Part shown: positions 30,498 to 39,926 of the stretch, in pieces
Numbering within the stretch: the stretch's first letter is position 1
Layout of the letters: every line of letters starts with the position of its first letter
DNA from: Clostridia bacterium
GTDB lineage: Bacteria > Bacillota > Clostridia > TANB77 > CAG-508
Direction of reading: 5' to 3'
NCBI GenBank assembly: GCA_017510525.1
Contig: JAFWNC010000012.1
Span: 1 to 64,000, forward strand
DNA length: 64,000 bases
The notes under the pieces: generated by a model
Told to the model about the DNA's origin: nothing
Seen by the model: only the letters and a program-made list of their open reading frames with translations
The model's database searches: none
Translations under genes and position numbers: made by a program

Positions 30498-30527
30498 ATA
30501 TGCAATCTGAAAGAAAGAGGTGAGTTT

Positions 30528-31367
30528 ATGTCAAACAAAATAATAGAAGTTCAAAACATTAAAGTAAATGTGACAAATTTAAAAGAGAAGGATTATATTT
30601 GTATATCAGATTTAGCTAAAGCTAAAAGTGATAAATCACGAGCAGCTGATGTTATAAGAAACTGGTTACGTAATAGAAGTACATTAGACTTTTTAACAGC
30701 ATGGGAACAGATATATAATCCTAATTTTAAAGTGTTCGAATCTGAACACTTTAGAAAGCAAGTTGGATTATTAACTTTTACACCAAGTGTAACTGAATGG
30801 TGCGAAAAAACAAATGCTATTGGTATGTATTCTAAAATGGGGAAATATGGTGGAACATATGCACATAAAGATATTGCTTTTGAATTCGCTTCAGCAATAA
30901 GTCCAGTTTTTAAATTATATCTTATAAAAGAATTTGAAAGATTAAAAGAAATAGAGAATCAAAATAGAGAATGGGATGTAAAAAGAATATTAACCAAAAA
31001 CAATTATTTAATACATACAGATGCAATTAAAAACTATATATTACCAGATAATGATTTTTATAAAAACAAAGAATGGCTAAAATATGCTGAAGAAGCAGAT
31101 ATCTTAAATGTGATCATTTTTCATACAACTGCAAAAAAATGGAGAGAACTAAATCCTAAATTAGCTAAAAACTCAAATGTAAGAGATTATGCTTCAATAA
31201 ATGAATTAACTGTATTATCAAATTTAGAATCACATAATGCTGAATTAATAAAAGAAAATAAAAGCAAAGAAGAAAGATTCGAGATTTTAAATGAAATTGC
31301 GAAATATCAATTAAATATACTTAATAATGCTGATAGTATTAGATTATTAGAGGATAATGATAAATAA
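30528..31367 (+). CDS. KilA-N domain protein
   Basis: A 279-residue protein with a KilA-N domain at about 15-130: DYICISDLAKAKSDKSRAAD, IRNWLRNRSTLDFLTAWEQI, SVTEWCEKTNAIG and GKYGGTYAHKDIAFEFASA. The C-terminal part is helical and charged. KilA-N is a DNA-binding domain of phage and mobile-element regulators, and this chromosomal form is common in Clostridia. ATG 30528 is chosen because GAGGTGAG precedes it; an upstream GTG/ATG-like extension would run through the repeat-promoter block. A terminator-like end is not obvious, and the Rpn element begins 38 bases downstream. Confidence 0.82.
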   Translation: MSNKIIEVQNIKVNVTNLKEKDYICISDLAKAKSDKSRAADVIRNWLRNRSTLDFLTAWEQIYNPNFKVFESEHFRKQVGLLTFTPSVTEWCEKTNAIGMYSKMGKYGGTYAHKDIAFEFASAISPVFKLYLIKEFERLKEIENQNREWDVKRILTKNNYLIHTDAIKNYILPDNDFYKNKEWLKYAEEADILNVIIFHTTAKKWRELNPKLAKNSNVRDYASINELTVLSNLESHNAELIKENKSKEERFEILNEIAKYQLNILNNADSIRLLEDNDK

Positions 31368-31405
31368 CTTTTTTAATTACAAACATAAGCCCCGCGAAAC
31401 CACAC

Positions 31406-32447
31406 ATAAAAAATAACACCTCTATATTAGAGGTGTTTAAAATTTGATTTTATATTTTACTAATTATAATTTTTCTATTTCTTCTTTTGTTAATTCAGTT
31501 ATTTTACATATCAATTCGATATCAACTTTTTCAGCTAGCATTTTTTTGGCTATTTTTATACGACTTTCCTGTTCACCTTTTTTGATGCCTTCTTCTATAC
31601 CTATTTTTCTAGCCATAGAATTAGAATTATATTCATCTCTTATTGCTTTTTCACGAAGATAAGCTAACCTTTTAGCTTCTTCATCACCTGTCAAATATTC
31701 AAGTTCTTCTTCAGCCTTTTTTATTTTCTCATTTTTAATCATATGAAGTTCCTCCATATTATCATATTTGATAAATGAAAGCCATTCTTCTAGCTTACTT
31801 GAAATTCTTTTACACTTTTTTCTGAATTTTGGTAGCTGAATATAGTGTAATTCCAATTTATCAGTTAAAACAATATTTTCATAATCTCTTTTTATTCTAG
31901 CCTTTTCATGAAATGGACCTTCATCAAATACATTGTAATCAGTTATCCAAATTGAAATAGAACGAGGAACTTCGGCATAATCCTGGCCACTAAATAAGTT
32001 TTCGTGGTAAATACCTGTTCCATAAAAAAGAGATCTTTCAATCGTGTTATAAGGATCTTTAACTTGCATTTCAATATTTACAATAGTGTTATCGTTTAAT
32101 GTTGCAATAACATCAAGAATTCCAAGCTTTTCAGCAATTTGTTTTCTTTCCAAAGAAACATCCTTATTAACTTTAACTTTTTTAATCTTAATATCAGGCA
32201 GAATTCCTTCAAGTAAGTCTTTTAATAAATCAGAATTTTTTTGAACACCGAAAATCCTTTTAAAGACAAAATCATTAGTAGGTTTTAACATTCTTCATTT
32301 ATCACCTCTATTCTAACATATTATTAATTTGTTTTCAATTTTTTTGGATTTATTTGTGCAAGAATTTGCACGAGATTTTTTGAAATAAAAAATATAAAAT
32401 CAAATTTCTGAGGATTATTTAATCATGTATTTTAAGATTTGTCAATG
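31406..32447. mobile_element. Rpn-type element, copy 2 (about 1.04 kb)
   Basis: Intact copy of the element at 12393-13429, same orientation. It contains the terminator hairpin at 31415-31438, the Rpn gene and about 155 bases of upstream leader. The homology ends at GTCAATG (32447). Confidence 0.75.
31464..32291 (-). CDS. Rpn family recombination-promoting nuclease
   Basis: A 275-residue full-length member of the Rpn/PD-(D/E)XK transposase-like family. The N-terminal nuclease core spans about 1-150: MLKPTNDFVFKRIFG, GILPDIKIKKV, LGILDVIATLNDNTIVNIEMQ. The D-x(n)-E-x-Q pattern of the active site is present (LDVIA, IEMQVKD). The C-terminus is a charged helical region (about 165-275) rich in E, K and R. 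Known members such as E. coli RpnA cleave DNA and raise recombination rates. It is the intact partner of the frameshifted copy at 12456-13272. Confidence 0.88.
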   Translation of the reverse strand: MLKPTNDFVFKRIFGVQKNSDLLKDLLEGILPDIKIKKVKVNKDVSLERKQIAEKLGILDVIATLNDNTIVNIEMQVKDPYNTIERSLFYGTGIYHENLFSGQDYAEVPRSISIWITDYNVFDEGPFHEKARIKRDYENIVLTDKLELHYIQLPKFRKKCKRISSKLEEWLSFIKYDNMEELHMIKNEKIKKAEEELEYLTGDEEAKRLAYLREKAIRDEYNSNSMARKIGIEEGIKKGEQESRIKIAKKMLAEKVDIELICKITELTKEEIEKL

Positions 32448-32630
32448 AAAATTTTGGTGCGCGTCCCCTTTTGCTTTTCTCCGTCCCCACTGCACACTAA
32501 CAAATGTTACATTTTGATTAAATTTTGTAACAAAAATGAAATACTATTTCTATTTTTTTCTATTGACTTTTATATATTCATTTGTTAAGCTTATAGTGTA
32601 AAAAACATATGAGAAAGGAAGGAAAAAAAT

Positions 32631-33359
32631 ATGGAACAAAAGAAAGACATCAACAGAAGTAATTTAATTATAGCATTATTACTTGTTATAATCCTTGTCT
32701 TGGTAGGCGCTTGCTATTTTGCTTATTCAAGATACACTACAAGCTACAGTGGAAATGCAACAGCTACAGTTGCTAAATGGCATTTTGGAACACAAACAAC
32801 TAAAATTTCAGGAATTAACTTAGCTACTGCATCAGCAGAAAACATGGTAGCATTTTCAGGAGGAAACAACCTAACAACAGGTGCTAATTTAATAGCTCCT
32901 GGAACAAAAGGTGCGTTTGCTATTGAAATTGATACTAAAGATGAAACAGACAGCAAGAGTACACAAGTTGGTTTAACTTATGATGTAACATTATCTAATA
33001 TTACAAATAAGCCTACTAACTTACATTTCTATTCAAACAATAGCTATACTTCAGCTATTGAAACAGAAACAAGTACTGGTTCTGGAAAATATACTGCTTC
33101 ATACACAGGATTTATTAGCCAAGCTGATACTGCTACAAATCACTATGTTGTAGTTTACTGGCAATGGCCATATCAAACAGCAGGTGAAGGTGCTGATGTT
33201 GCCGACACTACAGATGGTCAAAATGCTCAAAATGTAACATTTGATTTAACAATTACTGGTACTCAAGTTAACCAAACTGATTCACAAGTAACTACAGGTG
33301 CTTCAAACAGTGGAACATTACAAACAACTCCAACAATCCAATTAACATCTGGTGTATAG
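32631..33359 (+). CDS. TasA/camelysin-like SipW-dependent secreted protein
   Basis: A 242-residue exported protein. The N-terminal signal (about residues 10-36, LIIALLLVIILVLVGACYFA followed by YSRYTTSYSGNATATVAKWHF) is the SipW-dependent type found in TasA and camelysin (M73) proteins, with mature start near the S-G-N-A-T motif. The rest is Thr/Ser/Asn-rich beta structure with no Cys after the signal. TasA proteins polymerise into biofilm matrix fibres; that role here is inference. The SipW-type peptidase follows 170 bases downstream, and a second smaller TasA-like protein lies after it. RBS GGAAGG precedes ATG 32631. A terminator at 33381 separates it from sipW, so this gene can be expressed alone at high level. 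Confidence 0.82.
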   Translation: MEQKKDINRSNLIIALLLVIILVLVGACYFAYSRYTTSYSGNATATVAKWHFGTQTTKISGINLATASAENMVAFSGGNNLTTGANLIAPGTKGAFAIEIDTKDETDSKSTQVGLTYDVTLSNITNKPTNLHFYSNNSYTSAIETETSTGSGKYTASYTGFISQADTATNHYVVVYWQWPYQTAGEGADVADTTDGQNAQNVTFDLTITGTQVNQTDSQVTTGASNSGTLQTTPTIQLTSGV

Positions 33360-33380
33360 TTAAATTGAATATTCTATGTG

Positions 33381-33415
33381 GGACGAACTTTGGTTAAGAA
33401 GTTCGTCCTTAATTT
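33381..33415 (+). terminator. Intrinsic terminator after the TasA-like gene
   Basis: Arms GGACGAACTT (33381-33390) and AAGTTCGTCC (33399-33408), 8-base loop, followed by TTAATTT. Confidence 0.85.
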
Positions 33416-33434
33416 ATAATGAAAATATTAAAGT

Positions 33435-33502
33435 TTTATGGAGAACTGTAGTTCTCCGCTACGATTATTATTGTTTTGTAGAGGAGAACTAGAGTTCTCC
33501 AT
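33435..33502. repeat. Paired GGAG-box palindromes
   Basis: Two family members in opposite orientation (33435-33464 and 33474-33502). A very similar pair is found at 55642-55714, so the pair itself may be the repeating unit. It lies just before the sipW RBS. Confidence 0.75.
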
Positions 33503-33531
33503 GAGTGAGAATTCACTTTATTGGAGGAAAT

Positions 33532-34077
33532 ATGAAAAAGTTTTTTAATATAATTACTGATTTAATTGTTTTTATTTTACTTTTTACTATTTGTTACATA
33601 ATGTTTTCTAAGATTATTCTAAAAAAAGATAAGGTAAGTGTTTTAGGATATAATTTTTACGTTATCTTGTCTGGAAGTATGGAGCCTAAGATAAATATTA
33701 ATGATATTGTTATTATAAAAAATACTAAAGATATTAAGGAAGATGATATAATTGCTTTTCAGGATAATGGACATATAACAGTTCATAGGGTAATAGAAGA
33801 AAAAAAAGATCTTGATAATAATAAAAAGGTTTACATAACCAAAGGAGATAATAATAATACAAGGGATGAAGCTCCTGTTACAGAAAGTATAGTAGAAGGT
33901 AAATATGTTGGAAAAATTCCTTTGATTGGTTGGGCGATTATAATGATTTCTGAGTATTTCTTAGCATTTATTTTCTATCTTTTAGCGTTAGTATTTATAT
34001 TAATTCTTTTAAGACAATTGGCAAAAATCATTGTTTCTAATAAAAATAATAATAAGGAGAATACAGATGACAAATAA
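33532..34077 (+). CDS. sipW: SipW-type signal peptidase I
   Basis: A 181-residue ER-type (S26B) signal peptidase. It has an N-terminal membrane helix (about 6-26), the catalytic Ser in ILSGSMEP (about residue 45), the His that replaces Lys in this class in GHITVHRV (about 85), TKGDNNNTRDEAPV box, and C-terminal membrane helices (about 130-170). SipW enzymes process TasA-like precursors, and one lies on each side. ATG 33532 is chosen over an upstream GTG because GGAGG sits 4 bases before it. The stop overlaps the next gene by 11 bases. Confidence 0.9.
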   Translation: MKKFFNIITDLIVFILLFTICYIMFSKIILKKDKVSVLGYNFYVILSGSMEPKININDIVIIKNTKDIKEDDIIAFQDNGHITVHRVIEEKKDLDNNKKVYITKGDNNNTRDEAPVTESIVEGKYVGKIPLIGWAIIMISEYFLAFIFYLLALVFILILLRQLAKIIVSNKNNNKENTDDK

Positions 34078-35056
34078 GGAAAAAAGGAGAATAAGTATTA
34101 TTGAAATAATAATTATAGTTTTATTATTGATAGTATTACTATTTGAATTTAAGTTGCTATATAGGTATTATTCAACTGGCGATTCTACTATAGAGATATT
34201 TGGAAATAAAATTTATTTATTAGAAAATGATTTGGATGAGTTAAATTTAAAAAATGATACTATTTTAACTGGAAATAAAAAAGATAAGAGCAGTTTGCAA
34301 GTTTTAAGAAAAAGTAAGAAAAGTGTTGTATTGGTTGATAGTGTTGATGATTATAGAGATTCTGATAAATATGAAGTAGATATTACAAAGGTAACTAAAT
34401 TTTTAGGAGAACAAGTAAAGCTTTTGAAGGATTATTTTTGGATTACTTATGTTGCTTTTGCTTTGTTTAATATTATTTATTTTGCTGTATTAAGAGATGA
34501 AATTAAAAATGTAACTACTATTTTAATATCTGCGACAATTCTAGGAGTTATTATAACTACAGGTGTTTTAATTAATGATATTGGTTATATAGATGAGTAT
34601 TCATATAGAGAAGAAAACTTAGATAAAGGCAGAGAAATAGAGTGGAGTAAGTTCGTTGTAACTGATGATGTTAAAACATGGAAACAAGAAGATGAGATAA
34701 GTTTTTTTAATAATAAATATTATTCTTCAAATATGATTGCACCAGGTGTTTATTCAAATTATAAATTTAAGGTTGAAAATTATACTAATAAGCTAGTTAA
34801 ATATGATTTAGTTTTTAAAGAAGAAAATGAGTATGAGGTTAATTTAAAATATAAACTAAAAAGAAATGGCGAATATGTATATGATGATTATAGAGATATT
34901 GAGGGGGTAAATAATATTGAGATTAGTCCTGAAAAAACTGACGAATATGAGATTGAATGGAAATGGGTTGATCATCAGAATGATACTTATATTGGAGAAA
35001 ACGCAGATAAGGTTATATATAAACTAATAATACAAGTAAACGCAATTCAAGAATAG
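34067..35056 (+). CDS. Membrane protein of unknown function in the sipW operon
   Basis: A 329-residue protein I do not recognise. Hydrophobic segments are seen near 13-35, 125-143 and 150-175, with an extracytoplasmic-like region from about 185 to the end containing W-S-K-F-V and Y-S-N-Y-K-F-K-V-E-N-Y-T motifs. This last part resembles the beta-sandwich of TasA-like proteins in composition, so it could be a matrix accessory or anchor. It overlaps sipW by 11 bases with RBS AAGGAG, and the next gene starts 10 bases after its stop, so the three are an operon. ATG 34067 is chosen for the RBS. Confidence 0.7.
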   Translation: MTNKEKRRISIIEIIIIVLLLIVLLFEFKLLYRYYSTGDSTIEIFGNKIYLLENDLDELNLKNDTILTGNKKDKSSLQVLRKSKKSVVLVDSVDDYRDSDKYEVDITKVTKFLGEQVKLLKDYFWITYVAFALFNIIYFAVLRDEIKNVTTILISATILGVIITTGVLINDIGYIDEYSYREENLDKGREIEWSKFVVTDDVKTWKQEDEISFFNNKYYSSNMIAPGVYSNYKFKVENYTNKLVKYDLVFKEENEYEVNLKYKLKRNGEYVYDDYRDIEGVNNIEISPEKTDEYEIEWKWVDHQNDTYIGENADKVIYKLIIQVNAIQE

Positions 35057-35065
35057 GTGGAGATT

Positions 35066-35581
35066 ATGGGAAACAAGGTTGAAAAAGAAAAGAAAGAGAA
35101 AAAGAAAACTAATAAGTATGAAATTTATCTTATAATGATTTTGATAATAATATTCTTAATAGCAATTCTAATACTACTGTTATTAAGAGGAGGATTTGCA
35201 AGGTATACTGGTTCGTTTTCTGGATCTGCTAGTGCAGAAGTTGCAAAGCCAATATGTATATTAGAAGTTGTTGATACTGGAACAGATGATGAATTGAATA
35301 CTTATTGTGATGTTACTGTTAAAAATTTTAATTCCGATAATGAGATATCTGAGGTTGGAATGGATTACGCTATAACCGTTACACTTAATGATGGTTCAGC
35401 TCCTCCAACTTATTATTGGACTGATGGAAGTGGAACAAATCTTGGAACATCGTTGTCTTCTACTTTAGGATTTGGAACTAAACAGACGAATACTCATAAG
35501 ATTTGTTTTGTGAATGCTGGGGAGACTCAGGTTACAAGTAATATTAAGTTTAATATTCATGCGGTTCAGAAGAATCCATAA
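35066..35581 (+). CDS. Small TasA-like SipW-dependent exported protein
   Basis: A 171-residue protein with a lysine-rich start, one hydrophobic helix (about 20-42) and the SipW-type motif LLRGGFARYTGSFSGSASAEV close to that of the larger TasA-like protein at 32631. The mature part is about 125 residues with three Cys, unlike the larger one. In Bacillus, TapA-like minor partners nucleate TasA fibres; a similar minor-subunit role is possible but unproven. RBS GGTGGAG precedes ATG 35066. The stop is followed directly by a 71-base palindrome shared with the convergent gene. Confidence 0.72.
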   Translation: MGNKVEKEKKEKKKTNKYEIYLIMILIIIFLIAILILLLLRGGFARYTGSFSGSASAEVAKPICILEVVDTGTDDELNTYCDVTVKNFNSDNEISEVGMDYAITVTLNDGSAPPTYYWTDGSGTNLGTSLSSTLGFGTKQTNTHKICFVNAGETQVTSNIKFNIHAVQKNP

Positions 35582-35651
35582 AAATGGAAATGGGGACGGT
35601 TCTCTTTTCCAAGTTTTCCTTGGAAAAGAGAACCGTCCCCATTTCCATTTT
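35581..35651. repeat. Palindrome copy 2, bidirectional terminator position
   Basis: Perfect 33-base arms (35581-35613, 35619-35651) around TTTTC. It fills the whole gap between the stop of the TasA-like gene on the plus strand and the stop (35652-35654) of the gene on the minus strand. The A-run and T-run at its ends fit a terminator for both strands. Its loop is the complement of that in copy 3, so it lies in the opposite orientation. Confidence 0.9.
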
Positions 35652-37643
35652 TTAATCTTCTTTTTTATCTGGTTCTACTGCTTTAGTATTCTCATTGTTG
35701 TCTTTTTTTAATTTATCAATTACATATATAAATTTAACATTTCCTTCGTTATTACTTTCTGACATTGTGAAGCTTTGATATTTTTGTGATAATTCTTTTA
35801 GCTTTTTAATTCTTAATGAAAGGTCTTTTATATCCCCGTTTATAAAATTACATATTGCTTGAATTCCTTCACTATCGAATTTTGTAATTCCATCAGCTAG
35901 TGTTTTTGCTCCGTCAGATAATTTAGTAGCTCCATTTGATAATGTGTCAGCTCCGTCTGTTAATTGATTATTTGCTTGAGCTAATTTTTGTGTATTTGTA
36001 TCTAATGAATTAATTCCTGATTTTAATTTACTTGATCCACTGCTTAATTCTGAAGTTCCTGAAGCTAGTTTGCTAGATCCTTCAGCTATTGCGTTAGAAC
36101 CAGCTGATAGTTTTGTTAAGTTATCAGGTAGGCTGCTTGCAGCTGTATTTAGTGATGCTACACCATTATTTACTTGAGTCATAACATTTTTTATTTGAGT
36201 AAATCCATTTTTTAAATTATTAATAGATGTTTGACTTGAAGTTGCTGCTGCTTGAAGATTTGCAAGAGCAGTAGATGCTTCTGATTTAGAAGACTGATAA
36301 CTACTAATTGCTGTATTATTTGCAGTAATTTGATTTTGTAAGCTTGTAATCAAATCTGCTTGAGTAGTTGAATCTAATGTATTAATTACTGCTTGTAAAG
36401 ATTGATTATTTGCATTAAGTAACGTTATTGAGCTATTTGCTGAGTTTACAATTTTAGTAAGCGTTTCTACTAAGCTATTTGAAGTTGAACTTGCAGATGC
36501 AATTAATGAATCAACTCCTGTAGATAGAGTGTCTAATCCGCTTACAACTCCTGAAGTTCCTTGATATATACTAGATACACTTTCTGGTAATGATGAAAGT
36601 GATGTTGTTAGAGTATTTATTCCTTCATTTAAACTTGATGCACCAGCTTGAAGACTAGAAGCACCAGAGTTTACAGTGTTTATTCCACTATCTAAAGCTG
36701 AATAACTAGAATTAACTAATGAAGTTCCACTTGATATTTGATTCATAGCTGAATTGAATTCATGAGATTTACTACTAAAAACAATAGCTCCTGTTGCTAA
36801 TTCTTCAGCTCCATTTGATAGTTCAGTTGCACCATCTTTTATTTTTGTACTAGAACTTTGTAAAGTGTCTAGTTTTGTGAATATTTCATCTAGATTATCA
36901 ACTAAGTGTAAGTCTTTATTTTCTATTATTCTAGGAGTGGCATAAACTAAAATACTTCCCATATCAAAATCTTTTGCATCCATTGTTATTTCAACTTTGT
37001 TTGGAATTTCGAATTTGTTTTTAGAAATTCCAAGGCTTTCTTGCATTCCTGGAAGGGCAACTCCTAAAACATAAGATTGATTTCCGTTATCTATTACTTT
37101 ACCAGTTGAAACTTCTATGTTTTTATTTGTAGTATTATCTATAATTGTTCCACACATTACTACAAAAGGTGTGTATAAAGTTACATATCCATTGTTTATA
37201 TAAACTTCATGACTATCTTTATTTATATATTCAAGAGTAACTTTAACTTTACCAGTTTTACCGATTATATCGTTTTTAGAAACTTCTTTTCCGTCTAATT
37301 CATATTTTATTTTGATTTCAATTGGTAATTCTTTTTTTGATTTTCCTTGATAATAGATATCTGATCCATTAGCTTCCCAAACTAAGTTATTACCATTTTG
37401 AGTGAAGTTTTCGTCTCCACCGATATTTACTATATCCATTAAGTCTGATAGATCTTCAATTGTTTTGTCACCATTAGTGTTTTTAATATGATTGTTTACA
37501 ATTGTTTGTTTTAGATTTCCGTTACTATCAAATTTTGAATATACTGTTTCGTCTTTTGTGAAGGCGAGAACTGGGGCAGTGTAGGCTGCCATGCTTACAA
37601 GTAGGACTCCTGAAGTTAATTTTTTAATTATTTTTTGATTCAT
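35652..37643 (-). CDS. Secreted heptad-repeat protein (X-X-X-Leu-X-X-Gly type)
   Basis: A 663-residue protein. It has a signal peptide (about 1-28, ending APVLAFT), an N-terminal beta domain (about 30-250), then a long helical region (about 270-600) with repeated L-x-x-G heptads such as LSNGAEELATGA, LSSGSSKLKSG and LSDGAKTLADG. This is the YhgE/Pip-like or TIGR03057-type pattern. No clear C-terminal membrane segment is present. It is encoded immediately after the MMPL exporter gene on the same strand, 18 bases apart, a common pairing in Clostridia, so it probably works with that pump in the envelope. ATG 37643 is chosen because AAAGGA lies 9 bases upstream. Confidence 0.8.
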   Translation of the reverse strand: MNQKIIKKLTSGVLLVSMAAYTAPVLAFTKDETVYSKFDSNGNLKQTIVNNHIKNTNGDKTIEDLSDLMDIVNIGGDENFTQNGNNLVWEANGSDIYYQGKSKKELPIEIKIKYELDGKEVSKNDIIGKTGKVKVTLEYINKDSHEVYINNGYVTLYTPFVVMCGTIIDNTTNKNIEVSTGKVIDNGNQSYVLGVALPGMQESLGISKNKFEIPNKVEITMDAKDFDMGSILVYATPRIIENKDLHLVDNLDEIFTKLDTLQSSSTKIKDGATELSNGAEELATGAIVFSSKSHEFNSAMNQISSGTSLVNSSYSALDSGINTVNSGASSLQAGASSLNEGINTLTTSLSSLPESVSSIYQGTSGVVSGLDTLSTGVDSLIASASSTSNSLVETLTKIVNSANSSITLLNANNQSLQAVINTLDSTTQADLITSLQNQITANNTAISSYQSSKSEASTALANLQAAATSSQTSINNLKNGFTQIKNVMTQVNNGVASLNTAASSLPDNLTKLSAGSNAIAEGSSKLASGTSELSSGSSKLKSGINSLDTNTQKLAQANNQLTDGADTLSNGATKLSDGAKTLADGITKFDSEGIQAICNFINGDIKDLSLRIKKLKELSQKYQSFTMSESNNEGNVKFIYVIDKLKKDNNENTKAVEPDKKED

Positions 37644-37661
37644 AAAACAACATCCTTTCAT

Positions 37662-39734
37662 TTAATTATTTATTTTCCTCATTCCGATTGTGGTTTTACA
37701 TACGATCTTATCAAAGATCATAAGAAGAGAAGGAAGAACAAACACAACGCAAATCATACTTATAATAGCTCCTCTTGACATTAAGCTACATAAAGAACTA
37801 ATTAGCTCAACTTTAGAATATAATCCAACTCCAAAAGTTGCACCAAAGAAGCAAAGTCCACTAACAAAGATTGAACTTATTGAAGTTCCTAAAGATTCAT
37901 CGATAGCGTCTTTCTTAGATTTACCTTCTTTTCTAACAGAAATATATTTATTAGTAATCAAAATTGCGTAATCAATTGTTGCACCAAGCTGAATTGTTCC
38001 AATAACAATAGAAGCAATAAATGGAATTACGTTTCCTGTATAATAAGGAATTCCCATATTTATAAAGATTGCAAATTCTATTGTAGAAATCAAAATAATT
38101 GGCAGTGAAATTGATTTAAGAACAATAATCATAATTATGAAAATTACAGCGATTGAAACAGTGTTAACACTATTAAAATCATGATCACTAATTTCAACTA
38201 AGTCTTTCATCAAAGGTCCTTCACCAGCTAAGATTGCCTCATCATCATATTTTTTAATTATTTTGTTTATCTCATTTAATTGATCATTTAATTCAGTAGT
38301 AGCTTTATTATAACTAGAACTAATTAAAATCATCTGATATTTATCGCTTTGGAATATATTTAAAGCTTGTTTTGGAATCATTTCTTTAGGTATTTCTTTT
38401 GAACTAGCTATTTTTGAGTAGCTAACTGTCCAATCAATTCCATCTAATTTATCAATTTCAGCTAACATCTCATTTACCTTATAATCAGGCATATCTTTAT
38501 CAACTAAAGCTAAAGAAACAGATACAATATCAAACTTTTCTTCAAGCTCGTTATTTGCGCTTATTCCATCTAAAGACGATGGAAGTGAACTTGTTATATT
38601 ATAATAAACTTCAGTTTTCTTATATCCGAAATATGCAATAGGTAAGATAATTATAAAAGCTAAAATTATTAAAACATAATGTTTCATAATAAAATTCTTT
38701 AAGTGTCTAAATTTAGGTATAAATTCTCTATGACTAAATTTTGTAATCAAACCATCAAATTGTAAAATCAAAGCTGGAAGAATTGTTACAACACAGATAA
38801 CTCCAAAAACAATTCCTTTTGCCATTACAATTCCTATATCTTTTCCAAGAGTTAGGTTCATACTACATAAAGCTAAGAATCCGGCAAAAGTTGTAAGTGA
38901 GCTTCCTACAACTGACATTAATGTTTTTCCAATAGCTGTTGCCATAGCTTCTTCTTTATTATCAGTATTTTTCTTCTCATGACCATAGCTATGATATAAG
39001 AAAATAGCAAAGTCCATTGTTACTCCAAGTTGAAGAACTGCGCTAATTGCTTCAGTTATATATGAAATTTCTCCTAAGAAAATGTTTGAACCCATGTTAT
39101 AAAGAATTGCAAAACCAATATTTAATAGAAGAAATACTGGAGCTACAAATGAGTCTAAAGCAAGTTGTAGAATTATAAAACATAGAATAACAGCGATTAC
39201 AACATATATTAACATTTCTGATTCAACTAGATATTTTGTATCAAGAACAACTGAAGTCATTCCGCTAATTTTACAGTGTTTATCAGTAATGTCTCTCATT
39301 GTTTGAACTGTTTCCATTGTAGCGTCTGATGAAATTTTGTCTTTGAAAGTTACGAATATAATTGTTTCATCATCTTTATAGATTTTTTCTTTTAATTCAT
39401 CTGGAATCATTTCTACTGGGATGTTGGTTCCAACAACATCAGCAACACTTATTACTTTTTCCACATTGTCAAGTTCTTTGAACTTTTCTTCAAGTTTTAA
39501 TATGTCTTTTGTAGACATGTTTTCTACCAGAACCATTGAGTATCCACCCATATTAAAGTCTTCTGATAGGATATCTTCACCTTGAACAGTTTCAATGTCT
39601 TCAGGAAGGTATACTAAAATGTCGTAATTAATACGAGTAGCTAACATTCCAATGATTGAAGGTATAATTAATAAAAGAGCAATTATTAAAATTAATCTTC
39701 TGTGTTTGCAAACAAATTGCCCGAATTTATGCAT
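37662..39734 (-). CDS. MMPL/RND family exporter
   Basis: A 690-residue RND-type transporter with two repeats. Each has one helix (about 13-33 and 347-367), a large extracytoplasmic domain (about 35-180 and 370-520), then five helices (about 180-330 and 525-685). The conserved membrane motifs QLGVTMDFAIFLYHSY and QLGATIDYAILITNKY each carry the Asp expected for proton coupling. MMPL proteins export lipids or other hydrophobic compounds; the substrate is unknown. The gene heads an operon with the heptad-repeat protein and is divergent from a TetR regulator whose predicted operator overlaps its -35 box. Confidence 0.88.
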   Translation of the reverse strand: MHKFGQFVCKHRRLILIIALLLIIPSIIGMLATRINYDILVYLPEDIETVQGEDILSEDFNMGGYSMVLVENMSTKDILKLEEKFKELDNVEKVISVADVVGTNIPVEMIPDELKEKIYKDDETIIFVTFKDKISSDATMETVQTMRDITDKHCKISGMTSVVLDTKYLVESEMLIYVVIAVILCFIILQLALDSFVAPVFLLLNIGFAILYNMGSNIFLGEISYITEAISAVLQLGVTMDFAIFLYHSYGHEKKNTDNKEEAMATAIGKTLMSVVGSSLTTFAGFLALCSMNLTLGKDIGIVMAKGIVFGVICVVTILPALILQFDGLITKFSHREFIPKFRHLKNFIMKHYVLIILAFIIILPIAYFGYKKTEVYYNITSSLPSSLDGISANNELEEKFDIVSVSLALVDKDMPDYKVNEMLAEIDKLDGIDWTVSYSKIASSKEIPKEMIPKQALNIFQSDKYQMILISSSYNKATTELNDQLNEINKIIKKYDDEAILAGEGPLMKDLVEISDHDFNSVNTVSIAVIFIIMIIVLKSISLPIILISTIEFAIFINMGIPYYTGNVIPFIASIVIGTIQLGATIDYAILITNKYISVRKEGKSKKDAIDESLGTSISSIFVSGLCFFGATFGVGLYSKVELISSLCSLMSRGAIISMICVVFVLPSLLMIFDKIVCKTTIGMRKINN

Positions 39735-39776
39735 ATTAACACTCCTTTCCTTTAATATCCGTTTTTACTAAACAGT

Positions 39777-39805
39777 ATTATACTACGAAAATGACCAACA
39801 GTCAA
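39777..39805 (-). promoter_or_regulatory. mmpL promoter with overlapping TetR operator
   Basis: On the minus strand, -35 TTGACT (39805-39800) and -10 TATAAT (39782-39777) are exactly 17 bases apart. The palindrome TGAC-CAACA-GTCA (39792-39804) overlaps the -35 box. A matching palindrome overlaps the tetR -35 box. Confidence 0.8.
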
Positions 39806-39926
39806 TATAAAATGTTAAAAAAGTACAATCAATAAAAATATACAAAACATATGGGGCACATTGCAATGTACCAGATGTAATTAAATTGTTTTTTTATGAC
39901 AATTTTTAAAAAATAAAAACAAAATA

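Noticed and set aside
30375..30527. Longer start for the KilA-N gene
   Set aside because: It would run through the duplicated repeat and promoter block; GAGGTGAG precedes 30528.
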